Shown piece by piece: positions 1 to 12,461 of a stretch of DNA of 64,000 nucleotides. Under the pieces are notes generated by a model. The model did no database searches. It was not told where the DNA came from and saw only the letters and a program-made list of their open reading frames with translations. The position numbers and the translations under genes are program-made. This DNA comes from Kudoa neothunni (taxonomy: Eukaryota; Cnidaria): NCBI GenBank assembly GCA_964304625.1, contig OZ199839.1, positions 3,596,001 to 3,660,000 on the forward strand, read 5' to 3'. Positions within the stretch are counted from its first letter, which is position 1. Each line of letters opens with the position of its first letter.

Positions 1-683
1 ACCTATCATAGTCACTACGAGACATAAACATTATGTGATGTTATGAGTGTGCGTGCGCGTGATGCAATGAATCCCATTTTTAGGTACGTTTCTATGGATG
101 ATAAATCTTATGAATTAATTTTTAATTATAAATAATTTTTTTTAATCATCTATTAAGTTTCTCTTCATATATTCCTACTAAAATGGTATATTTTTCTAAT
201 TTCATCTCAGCCTAATTAACAATTAATGAAGGTTATTTATTGACAACAATAATATAATCACAAGAAAAAAAAATTAAACACAAAACCAGTCAATATCGTG
301 TTGAGAGGCTTGCATTACTTAAATTTGTTCATTTTTATTATATTTTTGTTTTATGAGTGAACAAATTTTCAGATCAATTAAAAATAAAATATTAAGGGTA
401 ATAATTTTTGAATTATACGGTACGAAAATAGTCTAACACGAAATTATGACTGTAACGTATTTTGGTGTTAGTGATAAATCCTCTCGATTATTGTTCCATG
501 CTTGTGTTGATTGATGAATAATTTCTCATTGAAAAATTTTATTTTTTTTCACAATGATAATTCTTGACTCAAAATACATTTTATAATTACATTACTTAAA
601 TATTCTATTTTAAATAAAGTATATGATTGATTTTCATTGTGAACTAAAATAAGCATACACAGATTCATTTTCAAAAATTTAAA

Positions 684-745
684 TACAGTGTAACCTCGGA
701 GTTCGACCAAAAATTTTGAGTCAGAAACATTTTTGAGTTCGAACA
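684..745 (+). repeat. Possible pogo/Tigger-type transposon tip
   Basis: TA followed by CAGTGTAACCTCGGAGTTCG resembles the outer end of pogo/Tigger elements, which start CAGT and sit at TA. No matching inverted end was found nearby, so this is an isolated or decayed tip. Weak evidence from one end only. Confidence 0.3.
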
Positions 746-939
746 CATGGAAAGGTATTTAGAACAAATCCAGTTGGAGAAAAAAATAGAGAAGACAAAA
801 AATTCAAAAAGGAGATTCCCTCAATCAAATTATGCGAATGTCATTGAAAGGAAACCCTTTAATATCTACGGTATGACGACCAACAAATATTTATCCTACG
901 TAACATGTGGATTATAAAGGTTGTAATCCACAAATCATA

Positions 940-1285
940 TGCGTGATCGAGAGCAGAGCGGCATTGCACCACCATCTTTTATAGCTAACTAGCGGGAACT
1001 GCTCAGCGTTGCCTGGGGAAGATTTCGCATAGATACGTTTCTTAATAATATTTAAAAAATATATTGAAGTTTAAAATTAAACCATAGTTCCAGTATAATT
1101 AAAAAAATTTAAGTATCATACTTTCAACGATTTTGATTTCGAAATTTTAATTCTAATCAATTCCGTGCAAGGATGTAATAATCCCGGTACCAACGCTAAA
1201 TAATTTGAGGTCCGCGTCATATTTTTCTGCATTCCCCAATTATGTAAACTACCTTAAAGTGTTACCTAAAACGTTATCTTTTTGG
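940..1285. repeat. Dispersed repeat, inverted copy near 38,740-39,060
   Basis: Several blocks match the reverse complement of the stretch at about 38,740-39,060, in the same order. Examples are GCGTTGCCTGGGGAAGAT here against ATCTTCCCCAAGCAACGC there, GATTTTGATTTCGAAAT against its complement, and ATTCCCCAATTATGT against a near-complement. Neither copy shows coding potential or clear ends, so the class is unknown. Confidence 0.6.
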
Positions 1286-2103
1286 CTTCGACGGTTATCA
1301 AAGCCGAGTCCTAGTCCGGATCAGAATGCTTTTTCCATGCTTTATGGGGGAGACAAAAAAAGATAAGAAAATATACGAACATTGATTTTTGTTACCCAAA
1401 TTATTATCTTTTGGTCCGGCATAAACTTTAGTGCGTTCTTTCTCAAAAACAAGTACAAATCGCGTCAATATCAACAAAAATAATTTGAATAATCAGGTGA
1501 AGTAAAAATACAACCATCTACATTGAATTTAGTCACTGAAAGTTTAACTTAGCGGACGATTTCAATGAAATCTACGGACGCAGTATTTCCATTATAATGC
1601 TTCAATCAGTGTAATTTTAACGTCGTCCACCAATTCGTAATTCATTAAACATATATAAATTTTTTATCATTTCTAAAACCATTAATAGAACATTCAACAT
1701 GTGTTTATCAAGTTAAATACGTTGAAACACCCGACATAGAGAGTGTATCTGCATGAACACCTAAATTTACCCACTAAATTTATATACAAAGCCAGAAAGC
1801 GGCAGTTAATCAACATTTGATAAAGCATATAAAGGGGAAAATTAACTTCAACCGACCATCAGCAGGTCACAAGCAGATGTTAATCCCATTATTGAAAACA
1901 TTAATTCGCTTAACCAACCTCAAACCGATAACAACACAATTTTATATATATTTTATGAACTTCTGTCAGTTTAATAACGAATAAAAGAATTTTTAAATTA
2001 TCTTTAACCATTAAGAGTTATATAAATATCTATGCATAAGGAAAAAAATTCCCCGCACATGCGTACTTGGGCAGGCACACAAACTTACCGACAGTCCTCT
2101 TTA

Positions 2104-2832
2104 TACACTAGGTAATCGATCTTGCACAATCCCTCCCGTAACATGAAAAAAGTGTGTAAATCGGTTCTGAATTGATTGTACACACTTTTTTGCGCATGCA
2201 CATAATAATTATGTATCCCCTTTTTGGAACTTAAAAGAAAAATTGATATTTTTTATTGAAATAGTATAAACGAATATAAATTCTACAACAGACAAAAAAA
2301 TCCGGCGATGCTTAATTTTGATTTTTCAAAAAATCAATAATTTTTGTTTGTGTCATATTTTGACATATACAAATCAATTTCCAATATTAACAATGATCGA
2401 AAACGATCTGAACTTTTTTAAATTAGAGAGATAATTTAGTTCTTTTTTGATGAGGCCATTTAGGATTGCTATATTTGATATGTTGAAAAGTCTCACAGTC
2501 ATTATTTTAACGTTTATTTATGGAAGATGTTCGAAGTATTTTAATATTTTGTATTTTCCTTCTAATGTTGTTGTATTTTTACCTTCGCTTATCGCTACAT
2601 TTTTAATTTTTCGGCGAGTAATGCTACATTGATCAACAGAGTGCCTGGAAAAAAGTGTGCAAAAACGATGCATCATGTGATTTTGGCAACGCATTTCACG
2701 TAATTTACGGTCTATTATTTGAACCGAAACTACCGTTATGTTTAATATATTTGTTTATATAGACATTGGAAACATTTGGAGTCATAATTAAATAAATTCA
2801 CAAAAAATGTGAAAAATCGATTACCGACTGTA
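2104..2832 (+). mobile_element. Mariner-like MITE, family A, copy 1
   Basis: The left end TACACTAGGTAATCGAT and the right end (reverse complement TACAGTCGGTAATCGATT) are inverted repeats bounded by TA, as in Tc1/mariner elements. The whole unit is closely related to the copy at 20,741-21,401, including a shared non-coding frame near 2,450-2,630. Near the left end this copy carries an extra inverted pair (AAAAAAGTGTGTAAATC and its complement), which looks like a duplicated terminal piece. No transposase was found. Confidence 0.7.
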
Positions 2833-2840
2833 TCTGTATA

Positions 2841-3487
2841 TACAGTAGGCAACCGATAATATGCATCATAAATTCGTGCGCAGTTTCGTGTTTTCTTGAT
2901 TTGTCACCACGGGTATTATACCTTGTAGTTAATTATAATAACAAAAAAACTTTATTAAAATCATTTGGGAGAAGAATAATTCGCGATTTTTGTTTTAATC
3001 ATGCTTATTGATAAAGTATTTATACCTTTTCATATTGGGATAACATTTAGTGAATGGTGAATTCTAGAAAATTATAAATACTATTTTATTTCTTATTCAT
3101 TTTTTAGCGCAATATAAATTTTTTTATATTTTTTTCATAAAATCTTTATTTATGTGCATCTATAATATTCTTTAATTGGCAACTAATAATGTCTTGAAAT
3201 AAAATTTATTCTATTTTCCTATTCGTTCAAAAATTCATCCGTCAAAATTAAAATTTTTCCCTCGTTTCCAATAATCAAAAATAAAATCTGCGTGGTTCGG
3301 CCGAAAAAATGGGAATTATCGGTTAGTCGCGTAATATAACAGATTGGCAATTTCCTAGTTTAATTTAAAAATGTTTTTAAGACTTTATCTTTTTACAGTC
3401 ACAAAAAATATTATAAAACGTTTCACACAATATAAACTTTGAATACGTCGTATCGATGAAAATGCGTAATATCGGTTGCCTACCGTA
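2841..3487 (+). mobile_element. Mariner-like MITE, family B, copy 1
   Basis: The left end TACAGTAGGCAACCGATA and the right end (reverse complement TACGGTAGGCAACCGATA) form a strong terminal inverted repeat with TA at both edges. It begins 8 bp after the family A copy ends. Related partial copies lie at 12,662-12,885 (reverse orientation) and 49,838-50,270. It encodes nothing recognisable and is probably a non-autonomous Tc1/mariner-type element. Confidence 0.75.
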
Positions 3488-4305
3488 GGTACCTGAGATA
3501 TAACCACCACTACCGAAACAATATTACCATCAACGTTACTAGTTTCTCTACGAAAGGTGAATTTTTACAATAAGATCTAGTCATAAAATTTTCACTCTTA
3601 TATTTACTTCAACTGAAACCAGTGATTTAGTGATCAAAAACTCTAGAATTTTTCTCTTTTTGGGAGTTTTGACATTACCCGGTCATATAACTCAATTTCA
3701 TGTTTGTAAAATTATGCATTTTTAATACTTGCATTTACTGTCTTAAGCCACATTGGAGTTCGTTATAGGCTTATTAAACAAAATTTTATTCAGAGAAGAA
3801 TAAGTTATTCTACTTTTAATAAAACCCACACTAACAGAATACACAATATTCTATGACGATCTAAAGACATTAAATGGCATTTTAGATTGATTTCATTGAG
3901 TTATGATATTAAACAATTTCGATTTTTTATCAAACATTTTGTTCTCTCACAATATCAAAAGTTTTAATGTGTAATTTATTGAATTAATCGGATTAAACTT
4001 GAAGTGTAAGTACTGCCTAATAGCACGATTTATGCAATCTTGGCAAAAATGCATAAAATAAATTTTATTTCATATTTATATATATATAACGTTAAACCAA
4101 AGGATTATATACACTGAGGACTTTATAGTGCTGGGTATAGAAACAAAAAAATACCAACCACATTATCGAATCTCGCAACATCGACACCTAATGTAATCGC
4201 TTTCACAAACTCATAAATTAGTTTCTACAGTGAATTAACCACGCCAAACAAATGCAAAGACCAAAAACAATGAAATGACCACCAGCAAAAGTAAAACGGG
4301 ACAAA
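3488..4305. other. Intergenic, nothing recognised
   Basis: AT-rich spacer between the family B MITE and the 3' end of the eIF2A gene. No frame, structured RNA or repeat was recognised. Confidence 0.5.
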
Positions 4306-6468
4306 TTATATTTTATTATTGGAACTTAAAAGATGTTCAAGTCGTGTTTTTTCCTCGAGAAGATAGGGTTCGTTTTCAATCTTCATGAGCTAAAACCAAC
4401 GACATTACAAATAAGTCAAGACACGACAACAGATTAGATCGAATTAGTGAGTGTGAGAGAATACTTGATCATGATTCGGTGTGTAGCCATCGTTTGTAAT
4501 TCTCGACTTGAGCTTTTGTATGTCGTTCATTTTCTAAATTAAATAATAAATGTTAAATAGCTAACACACAAGTTATACCTTATTCAAACTTTTAAGTCTA
4601 GTTTTGAATTCGTCCATGCGAGCATCTTGCCCATTAATTCCATTAGTGGTGGCGGCTGGAGGTAAAACCCCGGCTTTATTATGCTAAGAGAGTAGAACGG
4701 ATCGAGTGAATGAATGAATAGACGACAAAATTACGTTGTAGAAAGGGTTTTTTTGAGTGTTGGCTTTATTTACAATATTATCTTTACCATAATATGACGA
4801 TTTGACTTGTTTTCTTATAAATCCCATATTATTCAAATCGTCTTCCAAATATTGTCTGGTGGCTTTTGGGACATAAACTTTGGGAGCGTGTGATTGAACG
4901 AGATCGATAGGTTTGGTTAATTTTGGCAACGTGGGTTTTCGGAATTCGGTAGAACCACTTTTTACCGGGAAAACATCATACATTTCAGCAGGGCTTTCGT
5001 AGGTGTAAGAGTGGACTTTTTTGGCCATAAAATTCCAAATCTCATAACTGAATTAACATATTAACTATCGTTTGGCCACATTATAATCACCCGTTGCTAA
5101 CTCTCAAGGTGGGAGACGTCACTGCAAAGATCACATGTTCACCATCGGGCAACCAAACACATTTGGTTTTGGTTTTCACCGGAAATCGAGAAATCATCTG
5201 AAATGTTTCCATATTCCACATTTCTACGTCGCCATGAGCATTACCATGGGCGGTTGTGCATAACACATTGCCGAATGGGTTAAAATAAAGTATATTTCTG
5301 GTGGCTTTTGGAAATTTGAAAACAATTTTACACTTCAAATCGAACAAAAAGGTTTCTGCAGGTAATGATCCATGAATGATGGCAAAATTTTGTCCATTCG
5401 GAGTCCATGCAATATCATGAATTGCGTAGGATCCCGAATGGGAATCTGGTTTAAGGTTGAGGTTGACAGAATCGCCTTTCATCGATAAAAAGAAAAGTTT
5501 ACGTTCATCATAGTAGGACTTACCCGGTGATTCGACTTCGGCTATCACTATCACCGAAGTACCAGTAGGATTCCATTTGAATTCGACATTTTTAGCATTG
5601 ACCGGTAACACGGTGGATGCGATTGCCGCATTCATTTGAAGATGTGGATATCGAAACATTCTAGCCAGCTGAACATTTCTTTTTTTGTCGTGCGTGTGGA
5701 CTACAACTAGATTGTTGGCGGGAGACAATGATGCACTACATAGTGTGCTGCCTAGTGCGAAAACTTTTGGATGTCCGTTGTAGTCGTTGTCTTCGATAAA
5801 ATTTAACGATTCTTTCTCCACATACATCACCAATTGTTCGTCATATGACCAGTGTAACTGATTGAATCGATAACTTAGAGGGAACTGTCCAACCATTTTC
5901 ACTTCAACGTTCTGGGTGTCGTTCAGTGAACCAGAATTGGTGGTTAGTTGAAATATTTTCAGATTTTTGAAAGGGTCATTTTTAGAACTGTTTTCACAAT
6001 TGACAGTTTTATTGCCGGCTGCTTGCCAAGTGTATATATAGTTGGATTGAGGTGAAAAGTTGGCGTTCAACAAACCTGGTAATGATTCCTCAAATACATA
6101 CACACTATTCATCAAATCATAAACTTTTAGAGTCCTACATCTCAAATGAAAAATCAAATTTAGAACAATCGATCTCACTTGCTCTTGACCAATTGGATGA
6201 TAAAACGGCCGTAGTTATTTGATATTAGTTCTGACAGGGATCCAACAGCATCACTTCAAAGTATCACATTAACATACCACTAAACAGAACTATCTACACA
6301 TTACATCTCTTTTAAACCGTCAGGATTTGTTGATGCTGTAGAGTCATTGGTGGCAGCTGTTCTTAAAAATAGGCCGTTTGAGTCTGATACTATAGTTCAC
6401 ATGTATTCGATTAAAAATACTACTCATATTGGTGAATAATTACTTATAAGAGATCCGACGGTAGACAT
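4306..6468 (-). CDS. eIF2A: Eukaryotic translation initiation factor 2A (eIF2A)
   Basis: eIF2A is a cytoplasmic WD-repeat factor that can deliver initiator tRNA to the 40S ribosome independently of eIF2. Eight exons on the minus strand: 6444-6468, 6305-6389, 6179-6253, 5091-6134, 4735-5047, 4579-4683, 4465-4533, 4306-4389; 1,800 nt, 599 aa, against 585 for human. Family landmarks in order are SDSNGLFL near the start, FSPQSNYIYTWQ, the long WD beta-propeller region, HGDVEMWN, LPDGEHVIFA, then LRVSNG|YEIWNF across a 43-nt intron, and a C-terminal helix region ending KIENEPYLLEEKTRLEHLL, like the family's KIQKETALLQELEDLEL. Start ATG 6466-6468 gives MSTVGSLIISDSNG. Introns are 43 to about 94 nt, all GT-AG. 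A polyadenylation-like AATAAA overlaps the last codons. The assignment is secure; exon 1-2 boundaries are the least certain. Confidence 0.93.
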
Positions 6469-6911
6469 TGCTCCAGGGGTAATTTTAGCGGAAGCCACCG
6501 ATTCCACGCGACAACCACCTAACAAAGTGCGTTTTTATCTAATTGATAAATATCTAATGGCAATATTCGTCAAATAATTTATATTTTTAGTTTTATAAGA
6601 ATTGTAAAATTTCCCTCGAATTTTAAAGCATCAATATTTTCGTGGGTTTTCGGGGATTTATCAAGTTATGTTTGTGATTTCAGTAGATTTTTTAAATGAA
6701 TATAATTTATTTTATGATGAGATTTTTATTATGTCTATAGCAATATTGTTGGATTTTCCATCTATAATATTCTATAATTCCTTATTTGATATCTTTTTAT
6801 TGAATCCAAAAATTAACAATAGTTGAATTATATCGATAAATATAACCAAGTGTAATATTGGCTCAAGGATTCCTTTAATTTTCTTGTATGTACGCTAAAT
6901 GTTAGGCTGAG
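6469..6911. other. Intergenic, nothing recognised
   Basis: Upstream region of eIF2A. No clear promoter motif or gene is visible. Confidence 0.45.
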
Positions 6912-7131
6912 ACTATTGGCACGGAAAATTTTAATCTGAATTAGAGTGTGCGCTTGCGCCATTGAAAATTTTAATCCAAATAACTTTGACCCACAAACTA
7001 TATACAGATTTCATTTTTATATAATATGCTTTATTTAATTATTTTTAGTCGTTAGAAATGAAGAGATGGGCAGGGAATAATTGAAAATAATCAAAACTAG
7101 CGACACCTGAATATTATTTATCATGTCAATA
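6912..7131. repeat. MITE family C, copy 1
   Basis: Short element with inverted ends: ACTATTGGCACGG on the left and ATTTATCATGTCAATA on the right, with a shared core containing GACACCTGAATATTAT. At least five relatives occur in this window (12,462-12,662; 22,660-22,880; 44,953-45,155; about 58,009-58,185; about 58,345-58,530). The core often carries CpG-containing stretches such as GTGTGCGCTTGCGCC, unusual for the AT-rich surroundings. Confidence 0.65.
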
Positions 7132-8546
7132 ACCATTTCTTAAATAAATGTTAAAACTTTGTATAGAAGAAAAACCTCTATAATAATTAAGAATCTTTAT
7201 AACTATGATTGAATACAATAGTGTATAATGTATTCAGCTTATTTATTAATTGTTACTAGTTTTTTATTAGATACATTCTATTATCTTACACCAAAACAAG
7301 TCCATCACTTTATTCAGGAATGTATGAGGTGGTTGCACGATTTAGAATCGTGAGATCTCCTAAAAACACGAGGTGATTATTAATTCTCATGTTTCTTGAA
7401 CTTGAGAATTTGACATCGAACCGATAATTTATTGGTGTTGAATCGAGGATTATAAATAATTAAGATCTTAGTTAAAGACCAATCAGAGGATTTTATCGTT
7501 TTTTAGTTTAGGCAGTTGCGTAATCTTTAATCCAACGTAATTTCGATTCACACACAATATTATCAATGAAAAACTGCTTCATCGTGATGCTGACCTATTA
7601 GAAATATTATTTTGAGTAATTCGATTATTAAGGGACTATATCCTGCGCTAATAATTTTTTTTTAACTCAAGTTAGTATTATCAATCAGTAACTTTTCCAC
7701 CATAATTGTAATGCCTATAGTGAAATTAATAAAGACTCGCTAGCAGGTACAATTTAAATATAGGGCGAATTTTCGTTTAACGTGTTTCTCTCATTATAAG
7801 GCTCGTTAAGAAAATAAGGTCGAGTGCATTTTTTCAGAGCAAAATTTAATATAGAATATGCCATAACATGTTTCTTCGAAAATACGACCTAGTGTAATTT
7901 CTAAGGCCGCATTTAATAAAGACCCAAAGATGGTCAAAAATTAATTTATATTCTAAAAATCAATTATTTAGGGTATAATCAATTAATTTTAATTAAAATT
8001 TTTCTAAGTCAATCATTGCAATTAACTGAAATTAATTGAAATTATTAGAAAACCCTTGGCGATAATCCAACATCACTGAAGATCATTTATATATTTAGGC
8101 ATAAAAATTCTCCATTGGTTATTTCAGTCGCGAATAAAAGTAACAAGAAATTTAACATATTTTTATATATTAATATAAAGTTTAAGTCAGAAAATTTAAT
8201 TAGTGGATATGATGTCTAAATAATTATATTTGAAATCTCATACGGGAGTTCAGTATTTTATTGACAAAACTTATCTTTATTGAAAACATTTCAAATTTGA
8301 ACCACGTTATGCAGTCCATGTCGGGGCATTTAATGAAACCACATAATCCGGTGTAACTTAAAATAAAATTAAACAAATTTTTTTTCTGCCTTTCATTTTA
8401 TTATTATTATTTAAGTAAATAATAAAAAAAGATCAAGATGAATTATAAATTCCGACACACAAGATATACCATAAATTAAATACAACAACAGAAAGATAAA
8501 ATAGAGATAAATTAACTATAAATTGTAAATCTGATGAACCAACTTT
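7132..8546. other. Intergenic, nothing recognised
   Basis: AT-rich sequence without a recognisable gene or repeat end. It is probably old transposon debris next to the hAT relic, but this is inference from position only. Confidence 0.45.
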
Positions 8547-9286
8547 CTAAACAATTTTATTGTTCCTTAATCTTTTATGTGATTTTAGGAATATTTGCGT
8601 TTCGAGATTTATGGGGGAATAATTCTGGCGAAGGTCGTCAATTGTATAACTAGCGTAGCTGAATAATCTTCCAACCAGATTAGAGAATGGTATAATCAAT
8701 CTTATGTTCATATAGTGAGGAATTTCAATTGTTCTCCACAATTTTCATTTTCTTGGGACGTTGAAAGCAAGAGAATCGGATTCAATAAAAGTAAGTTTCT
8801 TCTATTAAAATTTACTCGGATAATTTTAGATTGAACACAGCATGTTTCCTCTCAGAAGTTAATTCATCAGTTCTATCCTCTTGAATTTTGAAAGAGTCGT
8901 TTTCGAAAGTATTTTAATGTATAATATTAGTATTTTTACGCAGAGATTCGTACAATATTGGATTTGGATACGTTTTAATAACTTAGTCGAATAAATATTT
9001 TTCTTGTGCTATAGTAATACTCGATTATTGCAGAGCCGAAGTTATTGAATAGAACTTTTTTAAATTTTCTATTGGCGTTAAGAGATAATTCACCATACTT
9101 TTTATTGGTAAAAGCGAGTTCAGCTAGATAACATTTGATCTTTTCGTATCTGCCAACAATTTCAATTCCACTGAAACATCTGGCATCACTATTCAGAATA
9201 AGTCCCATATAAATAAATTTCCTCAATAGAACAGAAAAGTTTCTATTCAAATTATATCTTATTCGATTTTTTTCGTAAAAAGTCAT
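8547..9286 (-). pseudogene. hAT-superfamily transposase relic (C-terminal part)
   Basis: Two minus-strand fragments lie in the right order. The downstream one (8547-8741) reads IRLIIPFSNLVGRLFSYAS followed by LRQNYSPINLETQIFLKS, which follows the hAT C-terminal dimerisation pattern (typical form: IPATS..SERLFS, then RLSPENVE..LFLKSN). The upstream fragment (8975-9286) contains FKKVLFNNFGSAII and KIKCYLAELAFTN, consistent with the region before that domain but weakly conserved. The frame is interrupted between the fragments and no catalytic residues or N-terminal BED finger were seen. It may be connected to the hAT-ended element that starts at 9441, but that link is unproven. Confidence 0.6.
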
Positions 9287-9440
9287 AATTGCATTTAATT
9301 GAACCTGCCAAAATCAATCATTGAAAATATAAATTTGATTGCAATCAAATATTTCTCAATTAATTTTTGACCACACCTGGTAAGACCTATCCCGAAAATA
9401 CGATATAAAGTCATTGTTGAGTACCAAAATTAATATAGAA

Positions 9441-12289
9441 CAGTGGTGCACAAACTTTTGAAGTCTCGGGCCAGATTTTAATCTTCGAAAACACTCAGGG
9501 CCAGAATGTTTAAAACTAAACTTATAGTTCAAATTTGGATAAATTCACGAAATTTAAAACGAATGACATAGCAAACAAATAATATTCGTCCCCGTAGAAT
9601 AAAACAATATTTTTCTGCCCGGGCATCATTAAATTTTCTATTATCATCATAAACTTTTTTCCGAACCTCAGTCATTTTAATTTGGAAATAAAATTAAAAA
9701 AATTGAATTAAATATAAAATATACCTTGGGTGAGCAAAATGGTTGTGTGTGCATAAGTGAAATGCAATTTAAATTGTCCTTTAATATGTGCTCAGAATCA
9801 GCGCTAGCGGATGTTATCCTTTGTTTCAAAGTTTATTTTTCTTATAGAAACTTTTCGAAAACATTGATTTTTATGCGCAATATAAATATCTTATTTTAAT
9901 TGAACGTAAACTTTGGGTCAGCATTGTCAAACGAATTTTTAAATCATAAATCCGCCCAAAACCTGTATGATTTTCTTCTCCTCTATACACATTCAAGAAG
10001 AAATAATTAAAATTGATACATGAACTTCGACTAAAAAAACTTTTTTCTATATCACATGGTGAAGTGGCTAATAGCAAGAAATCTTTTTGTCTATTTAGAA
10101 AGTCTTTTTGATGTTTCGTTCTTAATGGTTCGCATATAATAAAAAACTCAAACGAATTTTTTTTTGTAATTTCCTTAACTGTTCTAGATATTCCGTCGAA
10201 ATTGGATATCGCGTGGGTTTTTTGCTTGTCCTAAAAATCCACGCAATAAAAAGTTTTTACGCAATATCCAGTTTCATGCGCGCGCGTCAGGCTGTAAAAT
10301 ACGATTTTCTTGTGCTTACATTTGATGATTATTCCCACAAACAAACTTTGTTAAAACAAAGATAACAAAGAGTTAAATTAAGGAAGAGATATTAAATTTT
10401 GTCAAAAACCTTGTGATTTTTGTGTGTAGAAACCTTTCTATTGATATTTTTTAAATTCGGTCCCTTATGGAATATAAATCAAACAATCCAAATGAAGCCT
10501 CTTGAATTAAAACTTGCATTAAAATTTTAACTATATTTTATATTTGTTTTATTAAAATTTTGACTTCTTTAATAATTGGTTCAATATCATCAAATTAACC
10601 ATTGTGGGCAATAAATCCGCATGATTTTGATTCTCACATGTTGCAGCATTATCATCGTCAAATATATTTTCGTAAACTTCAATTTCATTTAAAAATATTA
10701 ATTGTGTATACATAGAATATTACTTCGTGATTGTTTCTGGCTCGGGATATCATTCTTAAGATTTTGTTCTATAAACTGATTCAACTTTTTATTAAAGTTT
10801 TATATATTACTACCAAGTATTTTTGATTTTTATAACAATCAAATATAATTTCTAGCGTAATACTCCCTCAAAGTTTAATTAATGGAATGATTGAGTTTAG
10901 TAATATTTAATTTTTGATGATTAAACCTCACATAAAACCTTGTGCTTGGCCGTTGTATTCCTGGTTTACTTTTAATGCATTCGATGATGCCTAAAGTAAG
11001 GTTTTGTAGAATATTAGTTGTATTTTTGGTAGGGAAAAATTTCGATATTTTAAAAGAATCAATATTATTGGGATGAAAAGGATCTTGATCCAACAAAATT
11101 AAAACTTTTCTGTGCTCATCTATGATTCTTTGGTTCAACCTTCTAATTAAGTGTATAAATCTACTACACCTTATCCGTGCGTTTTTTTGAATAATATTCA
11201 CGTGGTAGATGTTTAAATCAGATGAAACGTCTAAGATTCTGAAATTTACCAGTAAAAACTGATGGAAGTTTATCTCTATTTAAAAAAGAGCGACAGTAAA
11301 CATTCACTCTTTTTGGGTATTTTTCGCCTAATATTCCGACTTCGTCCTATAAAACATAATTAATGTTTTGTAACTGCTCATAAAAGAGGGGCAGTTTTAT
11401 CAATGTTTATGACGGCTTTAGGACTACATTCCTTAACCAAATTAGTGTTTTCAACAGATGAAATATTTGTATTCGCAGCCTCATCATGAACACATTTTGA
11501 AAGCTATCCCATATGTTGACGTGGAATCTGAAAACCATCCTTAATTAGACTTTAAATTGGAAATTTCTTTTTATTTGCAATATATTAAACAACTTTGATA
11601 ATAACACATCTCAGCAGAACATTATCATTCGACCATTGTTTAACGATATAATCATACAGCTCACCATCTATATTTTTAATTTTCCCGAGAAATATGTCCA
11701 CCTTTTAGTTTAATTAATCGTATTTTTGAATTAATCTTTGTGTGAACGAATTCTATCAATTTTCAAATGACCTTAAACGTGACAATGTATTAATACTCAA
11801 CATAGATCACCATATCATTCAATTTAAACTTGGAAATTGCCATTTTTTCGACAACTCTCAATATTTTTATCGAATTGTAATGACCAATGATTTCTCTTGT
11901 CTCTTAACTATTACGTTTTTAACGTGACATAATGAAAACACTTCTAGTTTTAAATAGATGGGTTAATAAAACCAAGCAATAACAAGACTATATATATATA
12001 AATTTAAAAAAAAATAATATTTTTTAATGTTAACTATGTTTACAAAATGATAAAATAATAAAAATAACAAAAAATTAAGTTTCTCTCTAAAAAGAATAAC
12101 GTCGAAATTTTGGTATTACGCAATATCCAATCTTGATCGATTATATTCAATAACTAGATAAGCCAATTGAAGTTAAATAATCAAATGTTATTTTTATTTT
12201 ATTTAAATTATAATATTACTCTGAACTTGATGAGGGTTCATCGCGGGTCACAATATAACTCATTGAGGGCCGAAGTTTGTGTACCCTTG
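9441..12289. mobile_element. hAT-ended element of about 2.85 kb
   Basis: The left end CAGTGGTGCACAAACTTTTG and the right end (reverse complement CAAGGGTACACAAACTT) are imperfect inverted repeats, followed inward by CGGGCC and CGGCCC blocks typical of hAT tips. Flanks give an 8-bp target duplication with one mismatch, ATATAGAA (9433-9440) and ATGTAGAA (12290-12297), the size expected for hAT. The recognisable coding remnant inside is pogo/Tigger-like rather than hAT, suggesting a later insertion or a composite. No intact gene. Confidence 0.6.
10870..11420 (-). pseudogene. pogo/Tigger-type (DDE_1) transposase relic
   Basis: On the minus strand a frame upstream (about 11,200-11,345) reads KRVNVYCRSFLNRDKLPSVF and KHLPREYYSKK, which fits the Tigger pattern RITVLLCAN...KLLVIGK...LPVEYYANK. 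It is followed by the 10,875-11,201 frame with VLILLDQDPFHP, the usual LLLDN.PAHP block with the second catalytic Asp, and FPTKNTTNILQNLTLGIIE, the usual PPNTTS.LQPLDQGII block. The third-site LDQG has become LTLG, and there are a stop and a frame change, so it is dead. It lies inside the hAT-ended element. Confidence 0.7.
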
Positions 12290-12461
12290 ATGTAGAACCT
12301 GTCTTATATTCATAGAAACGTAGTAAAACTAACTCCTGGAATAGAAACAAGGATTTCAAAGCCAATTATTATGCACTTATCAACACCTATCTGTTAATTC
12401 TTACTTACATAAAATTAAGCTTATTATATTAATCTCAGTAATAATTGAAAATAACAATTTA

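Larger units (their letters stand above)
1..2103. other. Intergenic, no gene recognised
   Basis: AT-rich sequence with no reading frame resembling a known protein on either strand. It contains a pogo/Tigger-like tip near 686 and a dispersed repeat at about 940-1285, listed separately. The rest shows nothing I can name. Confidence 0.6.

Noticed and set aside
2447-2632. 61-codon frame shared with 21,030-21,160
   Set aside because: The similarity comes from the two copies of MITE family A. The frames diverge at the 3' end and show no protein features.
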